A stretch of DNA of 49,284 bases from Christensenella hongkongensis (GTDB lineage: Bacteria > Bacillota > Clostridia > Christensenellales > Christensenellaceae), in assembly GCF_000981035.1 (NCBI RefSeq), contig NZ_LAYJ01000045.1:1-49284 (forward strand), given 5' to 3'. Positions 42,370 to 49,284 of this stretch are shown piece after piece (positions within the stretch are counted from its first letter, which is position 1; every line of letters begins with the position of its first letter). The notes below the pieces were generated by a model. It was given only the letters and a program-made list of their open reading frames with translations, did not search any database and was not told the origin of the DNA. The position numbers and the translations under genes are program-made.

Positions 42370-42657
42370 TTATCTTCCTGCGTTTTTTACCATCTGTTTG
42401 ATCTTTTTGATCGGGATGTTCATCGCGATCTGAGAGGAAACGCCTTCCTCTTCCTGATTCTGCACACTCTTGAAGTCGATCTCAAATTCCGACTCATCGA
42501 TTTCAACATATTTTGAAATCACCTGCATGATATCTTTTTTGATCATATTGATCATATCGTCGTTTGAGGTTGTGCCCGCGCGGTCATAGATAAGAACCAG
42601 CTTCAGCCTGTCCTTTGCCACCTGGCTGCTTTTCTTTTTATTAAAAAACCATCCCAT
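42370..42657 (-). CDS. minE: MinE, cell-division topological factor
   Basis: A 95-residue protein that stimulates MinD ATPase and drives pole-to-pole oscillation. It has the anti-MinCD helix (QVAKDRLKLVLIYDRAGTT) and the topological-specificity domain (IMQVISKYVEIDESEFEIDF). It follows minD by 15 bp. Presence of MinE rather than only DivIVA indicates an oscillating Min system, as in several clostridia. Confidence 0.95.
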   Translation of the reverse strand: MGWFFNKKKSSQVAKDRLKLVLIYDRAGTTSNDDMINMIKKDIMQVISKYVEIDESEFEIDFKSVQNQEEEGVSSQIAMNIPIKKIKQMVKNAGR

Positions 42658-42672
42658 GCTAACGACCTCCGA

Positions 42673-43464
42673 TTATTTTGAAAAGAGCTTCTTCAGCTTA
42701 CCAAAGAATCCTGATTTTTGTTCCAGGTTCAGCATAGGAACATCCTCGCCCATAATGCGCTTTGTTACATTGCGGTACGCCTCGCCCGCAAGCGAGCTGT
42801 TATCCGTAACCGCCGGTTCTCCCAGGTTGGAAGAACGGAAAATAAGCTCGTCCTCAGGAATCACGCCAACAAGGTCGATCCCCAGGATCTCAAGCGTATC
42901 GTCGATCGCCAGCATATCGCCCTTGCGTACAAGATCCGGACGCAGGCGGTTGATGAGCAGCTTTACGTCGTCAACGCCATTTGCTGAAAGAAGTCCGATG
43001 ATTCTGTCTGCATCGCGCACAGACGAAACCTCCGGCACAGTCACTACAATCGCTGATTTCGCCCCTGCAACCGCGTTTTTGAATCCGCGCTCGATGCCTG
43101 CCGGGCAGTCGATCAGCACATAATCAAATTCCTTTTCAAGCTCTGCTACGAGCTCCTTCATCTGCTCGGGCGCAACCGCCATCTTGTTTCTGGTCTGTGC
43201 CGCGGGAAGGAGGTAAAGCCCCTCGTAGCGCTTGTCCTTGATGAGCGCCTGCTTCAGCTTGCAGGTGCCCTCCACAACGTCCACAAGATCATAAACGATC
43301 CTGTTTTCCAATCCAAGCACCACGTCAAGGTTACGAAGCCCAATGTCCGTATCTACCAGTACTACCTTTTTTCCCTGCATTGCAAGTCCCGTTCCAAGAT
43401 TTGCCGTGGATGTCGTCTTTCCCACGCCCCCCTTGCCGGATGTGATTACAATTACATTTTCCAT
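42673..43464 (-). CDS. minD: MinD, septum-site ATPase
   Basis: A 263-residue ParA-type ATPase recruiting MinC to the membrane. The deviant Walker A is TSGKGGVGKTTSTANLG near residue 8, the switch region is DTDIGLRNLDVVLGLENRIV, and Walker B is DYVLIDCPAGIE. The C-terminal amphipathic helix (SGFFGKLKKLFSK) is the membrane-targeting sequence. It is preceded by an unusually long 180-bp gap containing a hairpin, unlike the close spacing of the other Min genes. Confidence 0.97.
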   Translation of the reverse strand: MENVIVITSGKGGVGKTTSTANLGTGLAMQGKKVVLVDTDIGLRNLDVVLGLENRIVYDLVDVVEGTCKLKQALIKDKRYEGLYLLPAAQTRNKMAVAPEQMKELVAELEKEFDYVLIDCPAGIERGFKNAVAGAKSAIVVTVPEVSSVRDADRIIGLLSANGVDDVKLLINRLRPDLVRKGDMLAIDDTLEILGIDLVGVIPEDELIFRSSNLGEPAVTDNSSLAGEAYRNVTKRIMGEDVPMLNLEQKSGFFGKLKKLFSK

Positions 43465-43505
43465 CTGTTATGATACCTTCCTTACAGCGCTCACTTTGTT
43501 CGCTT

Positions 43506-43534
43506 CCCAAGGGGAACACGCTGTTCCCCTTGGG
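43506..43534. repeat. Strong hairpin in the minC-minD gap
   Basis: A perfect 13-bp inverted repeat (CCCAAGGGGAACA with TGTTCCCCTTGGG) has a 3-nt loop and no T run, so it is not an ordinary terminator. The surrounding 180 bp between minC and minD hold no gene. It may be a small mobile palindromic repeat or an mRNA processing site that lowers minDE expression relative to minC. Confidence 0.6.
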
Positions 43535-43644
43535 TGATCCCCTCGCTCAATGTTATTTTGCTTCGCGCTTACCACCGCTCGCAAAACCGATTGATTCCTG
43601 ACGATCCCCGCAACTTTGCACGCGCTTATTATTTTCTTCTTTCC

Positions 43645-44340
43645 CTATCTCAAGCTGACAGGGCGGATAACCACCTTGCCATCCTTAAACTCTGCTATTT
43701 CAGCGTCGTGTGCATCCGCCCGCTCATTTGGGAACGTAACGACGCGTCCTGAAATCCGCATCTGCTTTGGACACATATTGAGCGCAGCCACGCATACGTC
43801 GGTCCTTCCCGCGCATCCTGCGTGCGCCAGACCCCGCAGCCTTCCAAAAACAGCGATGCTGCCGCCGGCGATCACCTCCGCGCCCGGATTTACGTCCCCG
43901 ACCACGACGATATCCCCCTCGCACTCGATACGCTGACCGCTCCTGATCGTGTTGTTGATAAAGATCGACTGCGCGTCGAAATAGGCGTTCGACACAAGCT
44001 CCACTTCGTCCGTATACTCATCCACCGGCGCATGGGCACGCCTCACTGCGGACGGTTTCTCAATCGAAATCTCCGCCTCCTGCACACGCTCCGCCTCATC
44101 GCCGCAGTAAACGTTGCGTATGCCAAAATCCATCGCGAACACACGCTTGATTTCATTAAATTGAGCATTGGAGAGCTCTTTTCCCCTTATCACAACCTTT
44201 GTACCGGAATCTTTAAAGAAGCTCTGGTTCTTTTTCAGCTTGTCCATCAGTTCTTCGCGCAGGACGGGATAAGTAGACTTTTCATCAAGATAGATTTCCA
44301 ATCCGTCTTCTTTTCCCTTAAATGTCACAATACTCTGCAT
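43645..44340 (-). CDS. minC: MinC, septum-site inhibitor
   Basis: A 231-residue inhibitor of FtsZ ring formation. The N-terminal domain starts MQSIVTFKGKEDGLEIYLDE. A linker follows (about 95-125). The beta-helical C-terminal domain is recognisable from GQRIECEGDIVVVGDVNPGA, VIAGGSIAVFGRLRGLAHAG and CPKQMRISG. A GGAGGAA site supports the start chosen; an upstream in-frame start would add an unlikely Glu/Arg tail. It lies between mrdA and minD. Confidence 0.95.
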   Translation of the reverse strand: MQSIVTFKGKEDGLEIYLDEKSTYPVLREELMDKLKKNQSFFKDSGTKVVIRGKELSNAQFNEIKRVFAMDFGIRNVYCGDEAERVQEAEISIEKPSAVRRAHAPVDEYTDEVELVSNAYFDAQSIFINNTIRSGQRIECEGDIVVVGDVNPGAEVIAGGSIAVFGRLRGLAHAGCAGRTDVCVAALNMCPKQMRISGRVVTFPNERADAHDAEIAEFKDGKVVIRPVSLR

Positions 44341-44453
44341 GGTTCTTCCTTCCTCCGCCTTCCGGCCTTCTGTATGGTACAAAAATACGCACTTTATTAC
44401 GCACTACATTATACATGATATCATAACGCTAAGCAAACTGTTTTTCCCTTGCC

Positions 44454-46985
44454 TTAAGGTATCAGCGTGTTTTCTGAAGGCAACTCGTTCGCCTCCTCCT
44501 GCTGCTTGCCGTCGAGGTAATACTGAATGATATCCTTTGCCGCAGGAATCGCGTGCGATCCCGACATTCCGTTCGGTATGTAGGACACAACAGCAATCTC
44601 CGGATCGTCCTTGGGCGCAAACGCCACAAACCAGGCGTTCGTTTCCAAATCGATGTTGGACACCTTACCGGAGCCCGTCTTGCCCGCAATGTCGTTTTCA
44701 TACGGCCAGCCCTTGAAGATATCTCCGGCAGAGGTGTCCTCGCCCGATACCACCTTGGACATCCCGTCGCGCAGCGCCTCAAAGTACTCCTCAGGCGCAT
44801 CGATCTTGTTGTATACCACCGGCTCCTTCTGCTCCACCACATTTCCGTCCGAATCGAGGATGCTGTCTACGACATGCGCCTCGTACACGGTTCCGCTGTT
44901 TGCAATCGCCGCCACATAACGTGCAGCGGCAATCGGCGTGATCGTCGTACTGCCCGAACCAATACCGGAAATAATCGTCTTTATTGGATTCCAGCGAAGC
45001 TCCGCAATGATACCGTTGATCTGGTTGTCCCAACCCTTATTGGAAGATACCGTCTCCGGGATCTGCAGCTCCTCGCTCAGGATGGCCCTGATTTGCGAAC
45101 CGACCTGCGTGTTATCCGGATCCACAAGCTGTATCAGCTTTTCCGCCGTTGTTTTGAGCTGCTCGTCCGTATAAGTAATGTCCCTGCCTTCTTCTCCGAC
45201 CTCATCCCTTAAAAAAGTGATCAGCGAGCTGCGCACCAATGCAGGCAGCGAGGTTTTCTGATTATCAATGGATTTGGTCTTATCGTAAAGGGTTTCCTGG
45301 TTACCGATTGCTCCGACCGCTTCGCCTGTAAGCTCGATCCCTGTCGTAGAGGTAAGTCCAAACTGCTCGCCCCACTTCACAAGGTTATCTACGCCTGTCC
45401 TGTGGGCGACTTCATAGAAGAAATAGTTACAGCTGTGCTCAAGGCCCAGCACAATATCCTGGTTGGCATGTTCCGGAACGCTCGACATCCCCTTTACGTA
45501 AGCCCAGCAGGCCGGAACGTCGTCGCCGGTATAGCCTTCCTGTACGTCGATATTATAAAGGCCCATATCGCTGATTTCCTCATGAAGTCCGAGGTCGCCT
45601 TCCATAAGGCCCGCAAGGCCGGTTACCATCTTGAAAATAGAGCCCGGAATTCCCGTCGAGGAGATCGCATTATTAAACATCGGGCGCGTTTTGTCGTCCT
45701 GTAATTCCTTAAGCTGTTCTTCCGAAACTCCGCCCGAAAAAATGTTGAGGTCATAAGACGGATAGCTCGCCATGGCAAGTATCTTTCCGGTATTGACATC
45801 CATCACAATGAGCGCACCCGATTGCGCGAGATTCAGCTTATCGAAATTAGTCGTCTGGCCTTCTTTTAGCGACCGTTCATCCAGCTTGGTATCATACCCA
45901 ACATATCCCTGCCTGTCGTATCTGTTTTCCGGATCATTATACTCAGCAACCTGCTCTTCATAAACGCTCTTAACGTTTGCCTCGATCGCTCTTTCCGCTT
46001 CCATCTGCAAATCGAGATCCAGCGTCAGCCGCACATCGCTTCCTGAAATCGCCGGAGTGCTCGAAACCTCTTTGATGACCTTGCCCTTACTGTCGACCTC
46101 TACCTGTCGCGTCCCCTGCTTTTCCGTTGAATTTCCAGTCAGATATTGCTCCATCGTACTCTCGATGCCCGCTACGCCGATTTTATCCTCCGATGAATAT
46201 CCCTTATCCTGGTATTCCTTAACGGTATCTTCGTCAACCATTTTCCCCATGTATCCAATAATATGCGCCGCAACGCTGTCCTTTGGATACACGCGCACAG
46301 CGCTTTCCGCCACCTGGATGCCGTCAAGCTGGTCCGCCTTCGCCTCGATTGCCGCAACCGTGTCCATATCGACGTTACTGCAAATCGTAATCGGCTCGTA
46401 CGCACGGTAAGACGACAACTGCACCTCCTGCCAGATTGACAGCAGCTTACGCGCCTGCTCGTAGGTATATTCCTCCGGGATACGGTAGCGCGTGCGCATA
46501 TCGCTGTAAAGCGCCGCCGCGTCCGCTGTTTTGGAGGCAAACATATTTGTGCGCCATCTTTCCTCGCGTGTTTTAACAGCTTCCTCGTCCGTGATCCCAA
46601 AATCGAACGCAAACGTGCCGTCGTCCTGACGTTTGATTGCAAACGTATCAATCGTCGTGCCGCCGTTTTGTTCAATGATCTCGATCGTCTGCATGAGGAC
46701 GTCCGTATAGTAGGATTTGTCTGTCGTTGAATTTTTGGAAGGGTCCCTTACGAACTGGATATCATAGCTGCTTTGGTCGTACGCAAGCGGTATCCCTGAA
46801 TTGTCGGTAATCTGCCCGCGCGAACCCTTTACGGAAAGCGTCCTTACCTTTTTACTTTCCGATTGCGTTGTAAGATCGCCGCCCTGGGCAAGCGTAAGAT
46901 TTCCAAGTCCCGCCGTTAAAAATACAAAAAGCGCGACAATAATTGCCAGTCCGGCAAAAAACCTGTTTTTTAATTTTTTCAGCAT
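44454..46985 (-). CDS. mrdA: Penicillin-binding protein 2 (elongation transpeptidase)
   Basis: An 843-residue class B penicillin-binding protein that cross-links side-wall peptidoglycan with RodA. A short cytoplasmic N-terminus and one membrane helix (about 9-28) precede a dimerisation domain (VRTLSVKGSRGQITDNSG) and the transpeptidase. Active-site motifs are S449-I-F-K, S518-C-N and K-T-G in DIAGKTGSGKV near 785. The linker region (90-200) is longer than in enterobacterial PBP2, as in other Firmicutes. A GAGGG site precedes the ATG. It lies between mreD and minC. Confidence 0.95.
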   Translation of the reverse strand: MLKKLKNRFFAGLAIIVALFVFLTAGLGNLTLAQGGDLTTQSESKKVRTLSVKGSRGQITDNSGIPLAYDQSSYDIQFVRDPSKNSTTDKSYYTDVLMQTIEIIEQNGGTTIDTFAIKRQDDGTFAFDFGITDEEAVKTREERWRTNMFASKTADAAALYSDMRTRYRIPEEYTYEQARKLLSIWQEVQLSSYRAYEPITICSNVDMDTVAAIEAKADQLDGIQVAESAVRVYPKDSVAAHIIGYMGKMVDEDTVKEYQDKGYSSEDKIGVAGIESTMEQYLTGNSTEKQGTRQVEVDSKGKVIKEVSSTPAISGSDVRLTLDLDLQMEAERAIEANVKSVYEEQVAEYNDPENRYDRQGYVGYDTKLDERSLKEGQTTNFDKLNLAQSGALIVMDVNTGKILAMASYPSYDLNIFSGGVSEEQLKELQDDKTRPMFNNAISSTGIPGSIFKMVTGLAGLMEGDLGLHEEISDMGLYNIDVQEGYTGDDVPACWAYVKGMSSVPEHANQDIVLGLEHSCNYFFYEVAHRTGVDNLVKWGEQFGLTSTTGIELTGEAVGAIGNQETLYDKTKSIDNQKTSLPALVRSSLITFLRDEVGEEGRDITYTDEQLKTTAEKLIQLVDPDNTQVGSQIRAILSEELQIPETVSSNKGWDNQINGIIAELRWNPIKTIISGIGSGSTTITPIAAARYVAAIANSGTVYEAHVVDSILDSDGNVVEQKEPVVYNKIDAPEEYFEALRDGMSKVVSGEDTSAGDIFKGWPYENDIAGKTGSGKVSNIDLETNAWFVAFAPKDDPEIAVVSYIPNGMSGSHAIPAAKDIIQYYLDGKQQEEANELPSENTLIP

Positions 46986-47052
46986 CGTTTTCCCTCATAA
47001 ATTACCGCTTCTACTTTCATGCGGTCAAAGCCTTTTCGCCACGCTGCTTCCC

Positions 47053-47571
47053 TCAGAAGTCCTCCGGGCGATAAGCGACGGCCGGACGCATCCAGCCATT
47101 CTTATATAGTCTTGCAAATAACAGATAAGCGACGATCAGCAGCCCTCCCGTAAGCGCCGCCGTAGGAAGCGTATACCTTACGAGGATGGACAGAAAGTCA
47201 AACCGTGCGCCTAACACATACACAATGAGCGCCATTACCGTTTCCTTGATCACATATCCTGCCGCGCCCACCAAAAACAGGATCAGTACGTTGAATTTCT
47301 CTTTGTTACGGAACGCAAGGAACACAATGGCCGCTGCCACCGTATAGCTCAGCGCATATACGCCAAGTACAGTGGAATACATGATATCCATAAAAAGGCC
47401 TGTTCCCGCGGCAAAAATGATCGCAGCTCCGCTTTTGTCTACAAGCGCCAGCGCAAGGACAATCAAGAGTACGATATCCACCTGTATCCCCGCGAGATTA
47501 AGCCCGCTGAATACGGAACCCGATAAGATTGTGCTTACAATGGCAAACAATACCAAAACAACATATCTCAT
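47053..47571 (-). CDS. mreD: MreD, rod-shape membrane protein
   Basis: A 172-residue integral membrane protein of the elongasome with five or so hydrophobic segments. Typical family features are the N-terminal YVVLVLFAIVSTIL helix, the DIVLLIVLALALVDKSGAAI stretch and GLFMDIMYSTVLGVYAL. It starts three bases after the mreC stop and is followed by mrdA. Weak sequence conservation is normal for MreD, so the call rests on topology and place. Confidence 0.92.
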   Translation of the reverse strand: MRYVVLVLFAIVSTILSGSVFSGLNLAGIQVDIVLLIVLALALVDKSGAAIIFAAGTGLFMDIMYSTVLGVYALSYTVAAAIVFLAFRNKEKFNVLILFLVGAAGYVIKETVMALIVYVLGARFDFLSILVRYTLPTAALTGGLLIVAYLLFARLYKNGWMRPAVAYRPEDF

Positions 47572-47574
47572 CTT

Positions 47575-48510
47575 TTACTCCTGCGCGGCTGCTGAAGCCG
47601 ATGCCGATGCCGATGCGCCCTGCGAAGCCTGCGCGTCCTGCCCGGTTATCACTTCATTTGCCGCCTGCTGCGTCCCTGTCGGTTCGCCGTCTGTTGACAC
47701 CACCACAAACACTTCTTCCAGCCTGCGGAAATCAACCGCGGGCGTAATTTTAACATTCTTTCCGTCTTTCTCCGTATCCGTCGACTTTGCAACCTCGCCA
47801 ATCACAAGGCCTTTGGGGAATATCCCATCCAGACCCGAGGTAATGACCCTGTCGCCTTCCGCCACATCCGCGTCGAGCGGCAAATAACTCATGTAGAGCG
47901 ATACGTCAAGCGCATCGTTTGCTATATTTCCTTTTACCGCTCCTACGTCGCGCGTGCGTTCCATGATAGCCGATACGCTGCTCCTCCCATCAATGATCGC
48001 CATGACCTTTGACGAATTAAGGCTGACCTCTTCCACGCGGCCAACAAGGCCATCCGCGGTAATGACGGGCATATTGACCATAATGCCGTCTTTCCTGCCA
48101 AGGTCGATCGTAAATACGTCAAACCAGTTGCCCGGATTTTTTCCTGTGATCGTCGCCACCTTGAGCTCCTGCGACGTATTCTTCTGCTTATATTCGAGCA
48201 TTTCCTTCAGGCGCTCGTTTTGCGCTTTCAGCTCGTCATAATTGTTCGATTGGCTTTTGATCGTTTCAAGCTCGCTTTCGAGCTCCTTATTTTGCTGGGC
48301 CGTATCCCCGGTATTCACAAGGCTGTCAAAAAATCCGCCGATCGAATTTGACGCCTGATAAAAGAACTCCTGCACCGGTGTAAAAATTCCCCCTGCTTCG
48401 CCCGCGCCCCGTGAAATACTGCTGCTGTTGCCGGACATTACCAAAAGCACAATGAGTATCACAATTACAATAATTGTTATAAGGAGCGGTTTATTTCTAA
48501 ATACACCCAC
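47575..48510 (-). CDS. mreC: MreC, rod-shape determining protein
   Basis: A 311-residue bitopic protein linking MreB to the wall enzymes. A membrane helix (about 8-26, PLLITIIVIVILIVLLVMSG) is followed by a coiled coil (about 60-105, ELESELETIKSQSNNYDELK) and the beta-barrel domain (ATITGKNPGNWFDVFTIDLG, later GLDGIFPKGLVIGEV). The C-terminus is a Gln/Ser/Ala-rich tail. I chose the GTG that gives MGVFRNKPLL; a TTG 42 bp earlier lies within a hairpin, though it cannot be excluded. No mreB is upstream. Confidence 0.9.
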   Translation of the reverse strand: MGVFRNKPLLITIIVIVILIVLLVMSGNSSSISRGAGEAGGIFTPVQEFFYQASNSIGGFFDSLVNTGDTAQQNKELESELETIKSQSNNYDELKAQNERLKEMLEYKQKNTSQELKVATITGKNPGNWFDVFTIDLGRKDGIMVNMPVITADGLVGRVEEVSLNSSKVMAIIDGRSSVSAIMERTRDVGAVKGNIANDALDVSLYMSYLPLDADVAEGDRVITSGLDGIFPKGLVIGEVAKSTDTEKDGKNVKITPAVDFRRLEEVFVVVSTDGEPTGTQQAANEVITGQDAQASQGASASASASAAAQE

Positions 48511-48595
48511 AGCCTGTCTGCCTTTCCATTGTTTTCGATATCCGCCGTGCAAAACGGTTTGCCCCGTTTTATGGCAGACTCCGATTATTTTTTCA

Positions 48596-48625
48596 ATTAT
48601 ACCATAAAAGGTGTATGCTTGTCAT
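48596..48625 (-). promoter_or_regulatory. Promoter of the mre-mrd-min cluster
   Basis: Minus strand extended -10 TGGTATAAT (TATAAT at 48596-48601) with -35 ATGACA (48620-48625), spacer 18 bp. It is the only promoter-like element between the flanking terminator and mreC. Confidence 0.65.
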
Positions 48626-48687
48626 ACGCGAAAGTAAACTTTTTGTAACAAAGCCGCCACTCTGTCCCTTATATCAGAATTAACATG

Positions 48688-48722
48688 AAAAAAGACAAAC
48701 GCATTTGAGCGCTTGTCCTTTT
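48688..48722 (-). terminator. Terminator of the 84-residue protein gene
   Basis: An imperfect stem with a G-U pair and one bulge (AAAAGGACAAGCGC with GCGTTTGTCTTTT on the minus strand) is followed by further T residues. It lies 15 bp after the stop codon. Confidence 0.7.
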
Positions 48723-48736
48723 GTATGTCGATATTC

Positions 48737-48994
48737 CTATTTTTTCAGGCAACTGATCAGAAAGCTTTTTGCTTCCTGCTCATCCGAAACTTCTTTGCAT
48801 TCCCCGGTGATATAGCTGATTGCATCCTCCCATTCGGAAAAAGAATAAGCCCGCGGCTCGATACCGTCCATAATTTCAGAAAGCCCCGGGAATAAATATG
48901 GCTTGCGTAAATCAGACAAATAGGCACAACCAGCCCTTTCCGCTAAAAAGTCAAGCAGCGTGCTTTTGGTATCTTTTTTCCCTGTTTGGCTCAT
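48737..48994 (-). CDS. Unknown 84-residue protein beside the recombinase
   Basis: A small acidic soluble protein with no family I recognise (MSQTGKKDTKSTLLDFLAER, then YLSDLRKPYLFPGLSEIMD and YSFSEWEDAISYITGE). The pattern of helices is compatible with a small regulator or anti-type protein, but no helix-turn-helix is evident. The start has a perfect GAGGTGG 5 bp upstream; a longer in-frame version would start inside the inverted repeat. It has its own terminator and a candidate promoter lies between it and the recombinase gene. Confidence 0.65.
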   Translation of the reverse strand: MSQTGKKDTKSTLLDFLAERAGCAYLSDLRKPYLFPGLSEIMDGIEPRAYSFSEWEDAISYITGECKEVSDEQEAKSFLISCLKK

Positions 48995-49028
48995 GCGTTC
49001 CACCTCAATCCAGTACATCCAAGTCTCG

Positions 49029-49062
49029 AATTGGTCAAAAAAGTAGACTTTTTTGACCAATT
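49029..49062. repeat. 34-bp perfect inverted repeat with AG/CT centre
   Basis: AATTGGTCAAAAAAGT (49029-49044) and its perfect complement (49047-49062) flank the central dinucleotide AG. Long dyads with a 2-bp non-palindromic centre are the form of serine-recombinase crossover sites. An operator is the alternative. Confidence 0.75.
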
Positions 49063-49071
49063 AATAAATCC

Positions 49072-49104
49072 GGGCATTTTGCTGCATTTCCCCCAAAAAT
49101 GCCC
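49072..49104. repeat. Inverted repeat inside the putative recombination region
   Basis: GGGCATTTT and AAAATGCCC form a 9-bp stem with a 15-nt loop. No T run follows on the minus strand, so it is not a clear terminator for the recombinase gene. Confidence 0.5.
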
Positions 49105-49133
49105 CGATATTTAATCTTTTAATCTTTTTTATC

Positions 49134-49162
49134 AGTATAATTCATATGGCTATAAAAGTCTA
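49134..49162 (-). promoter_or_regulatory. Candidate promoter of the 84-residue protein gene
   Basis: Minus strand -35 TAGACT (49157-49162) and -10 TATACT (49134-49139), spacer 17 bp. The -35 overlaps the core of the degenerate repeat copy, so a protein bound there would block it. Confidence 0.45.
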
Positions 49163-49175
49163 CTTTTTTTGTCAC
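49148..49175. repeat. Degenerate second copy of the 34-bp repeat, centre reversed
   Basis: Around the core AAAAGT-CT-ACTTTTTT, 20 of 28 arm positions match the perfect repeat at 49031-49060. The central dinucleotide on the plus strand is CT here and AG there, so the two sites are in opposite orientation. It overlaps the stop codon of the recombinase gene. Confidence 0.5.
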
Positions 49176-49284
49176 TTCTTTTTATTATTTTCAACAATTT
49201 TTACCCATTTGAAAAATGTGTTATGCGTAATATAAAGCCTGCGCGCCGCCTCTCTTCCGCTGATTTTGCCTTCCTTCCAGATAT
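49172..49284 (-). CDS. Probable serine recombinase/resolvase, C-terminal end only
   Basis: Only the last 37 codons are inside the window; the start lies beyond the right edge. The visible sequence IWKEGKISGREAARRLYITH, then NTFFKWVKIVENNKKK, matches the C-terminal helix-turn-helix of small Tn3-type resolvases/invertases (W..G.I...EA...L....NTF...VK). The catalytic domain is not visible, so other HTH proteins such as a transposase subunit cannot be excluded. The stop codon lies in the degenerate repeat, next to the 84-residue protein gene. Confidence 0.55.
   Translation of the reverse strand, partial: IWKEGKISGREAARRLYITHNTFFKWVKIVENNKKK

Noticed and set aside
43506-43534. minC-minD hairpin as a CRISPR repeat
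   Set aside because: A single copy with no regularly spaced repeats or spacers nearby.
49029-49062. 34-bp dyad as a terminator of the recombinase transcript
   Set aside because: The arms are A/T-rich with only a 2-nt centre and no T run beyond, so a stable terminator hairpin is unlikely; it also lies downstream of a promoter-like element for the next gene.

Overview
The window looks like chromosomal DNA of an anaerobic Gram-positive member of the Clostridia (Firmicutes). It carries AddAB rather than RecBCD, an FprA flavodiiron protein with rubredoxin, a gdpP-rplI-dnaB run, an rng-rplU-rpmA run, the TIGR03960/TIGR03936 radical SAM pair, and an mreCD-mrdA-minCDE-rodA cluster. Ribosome binding sites are strong GGAGG types and several genes start with TTG or GTG. 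A Christensenella-like organism is my best guess, but I cannot prove the genus. No sporulation genes, tRNA or rRNA genes are visible. Most genes lie on the minus strand.

Left part (1-4300). The edge carries a strong minus-strand promoter and a leader resembling those before rRNA operons. An oxygen-defence run follows (DUF1858 protein, rubredoxin, flavodiiron protein), then a PHP-domain phosphoesterase and, on the plus strand, lipoate-protein ligase.

Sugar operon (4283-14620, minus). A LacI-type regulator stands upstream of a dehydrogenase, a lipoprotein binding protein, an ABC ATPase, an ABC permease, an arabinose/fucose-type isomerase, an FGGY kinase and an aldose 1-epimerase. Three copies of an 18-bp imperfect palindrome, two before the operon and one before lacI, are the probable operators. 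Hairpins separate several cistrons and probably set different expression levels. The sugar is not identifiable from sequence.

Repair and housekeeping (14683-31459). addB-addA-DUF4190 protein-ABC-like ATPase form one transcription unit. Next come small conserved clostridial proteins, a membrane-anchored solute-binding protein paired with a coiled-coil membrane protein, an SGNH hydrolase, ispE, an RlmI-like methyltransferase, two RluA-type pseudouridine synthases, a nitroreductase, and a PadR regulator with a HAAS-type membrane protein that carries a Na+-decarboxylase-like GGADGPT loop.

Replication, ribosome and shape genes (31585-48625). The gdpP-rplI-dnaB-GNAT operon is followed by rng, then rplU-rpmA with its own promoter and a three-way-junction leader, the radical SAM pair, and the shape/division cluster. 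L21 has a long Lys/Ala tail. L27 lacks the N-terminal extension common in Firmicutes, and the Prp protease gene is absent between rplU and rpmA.

Right edge (48688-49284). Where mreB would often sit there is an unknown 84-residue protein and the C-terminus of a probable serine recombinase. A perfect 34-bp inverted repeat and a degenerate second copy with a reversed central dinucleotide lie between them. This is the most likely place for an undescribed switch or mobile element.
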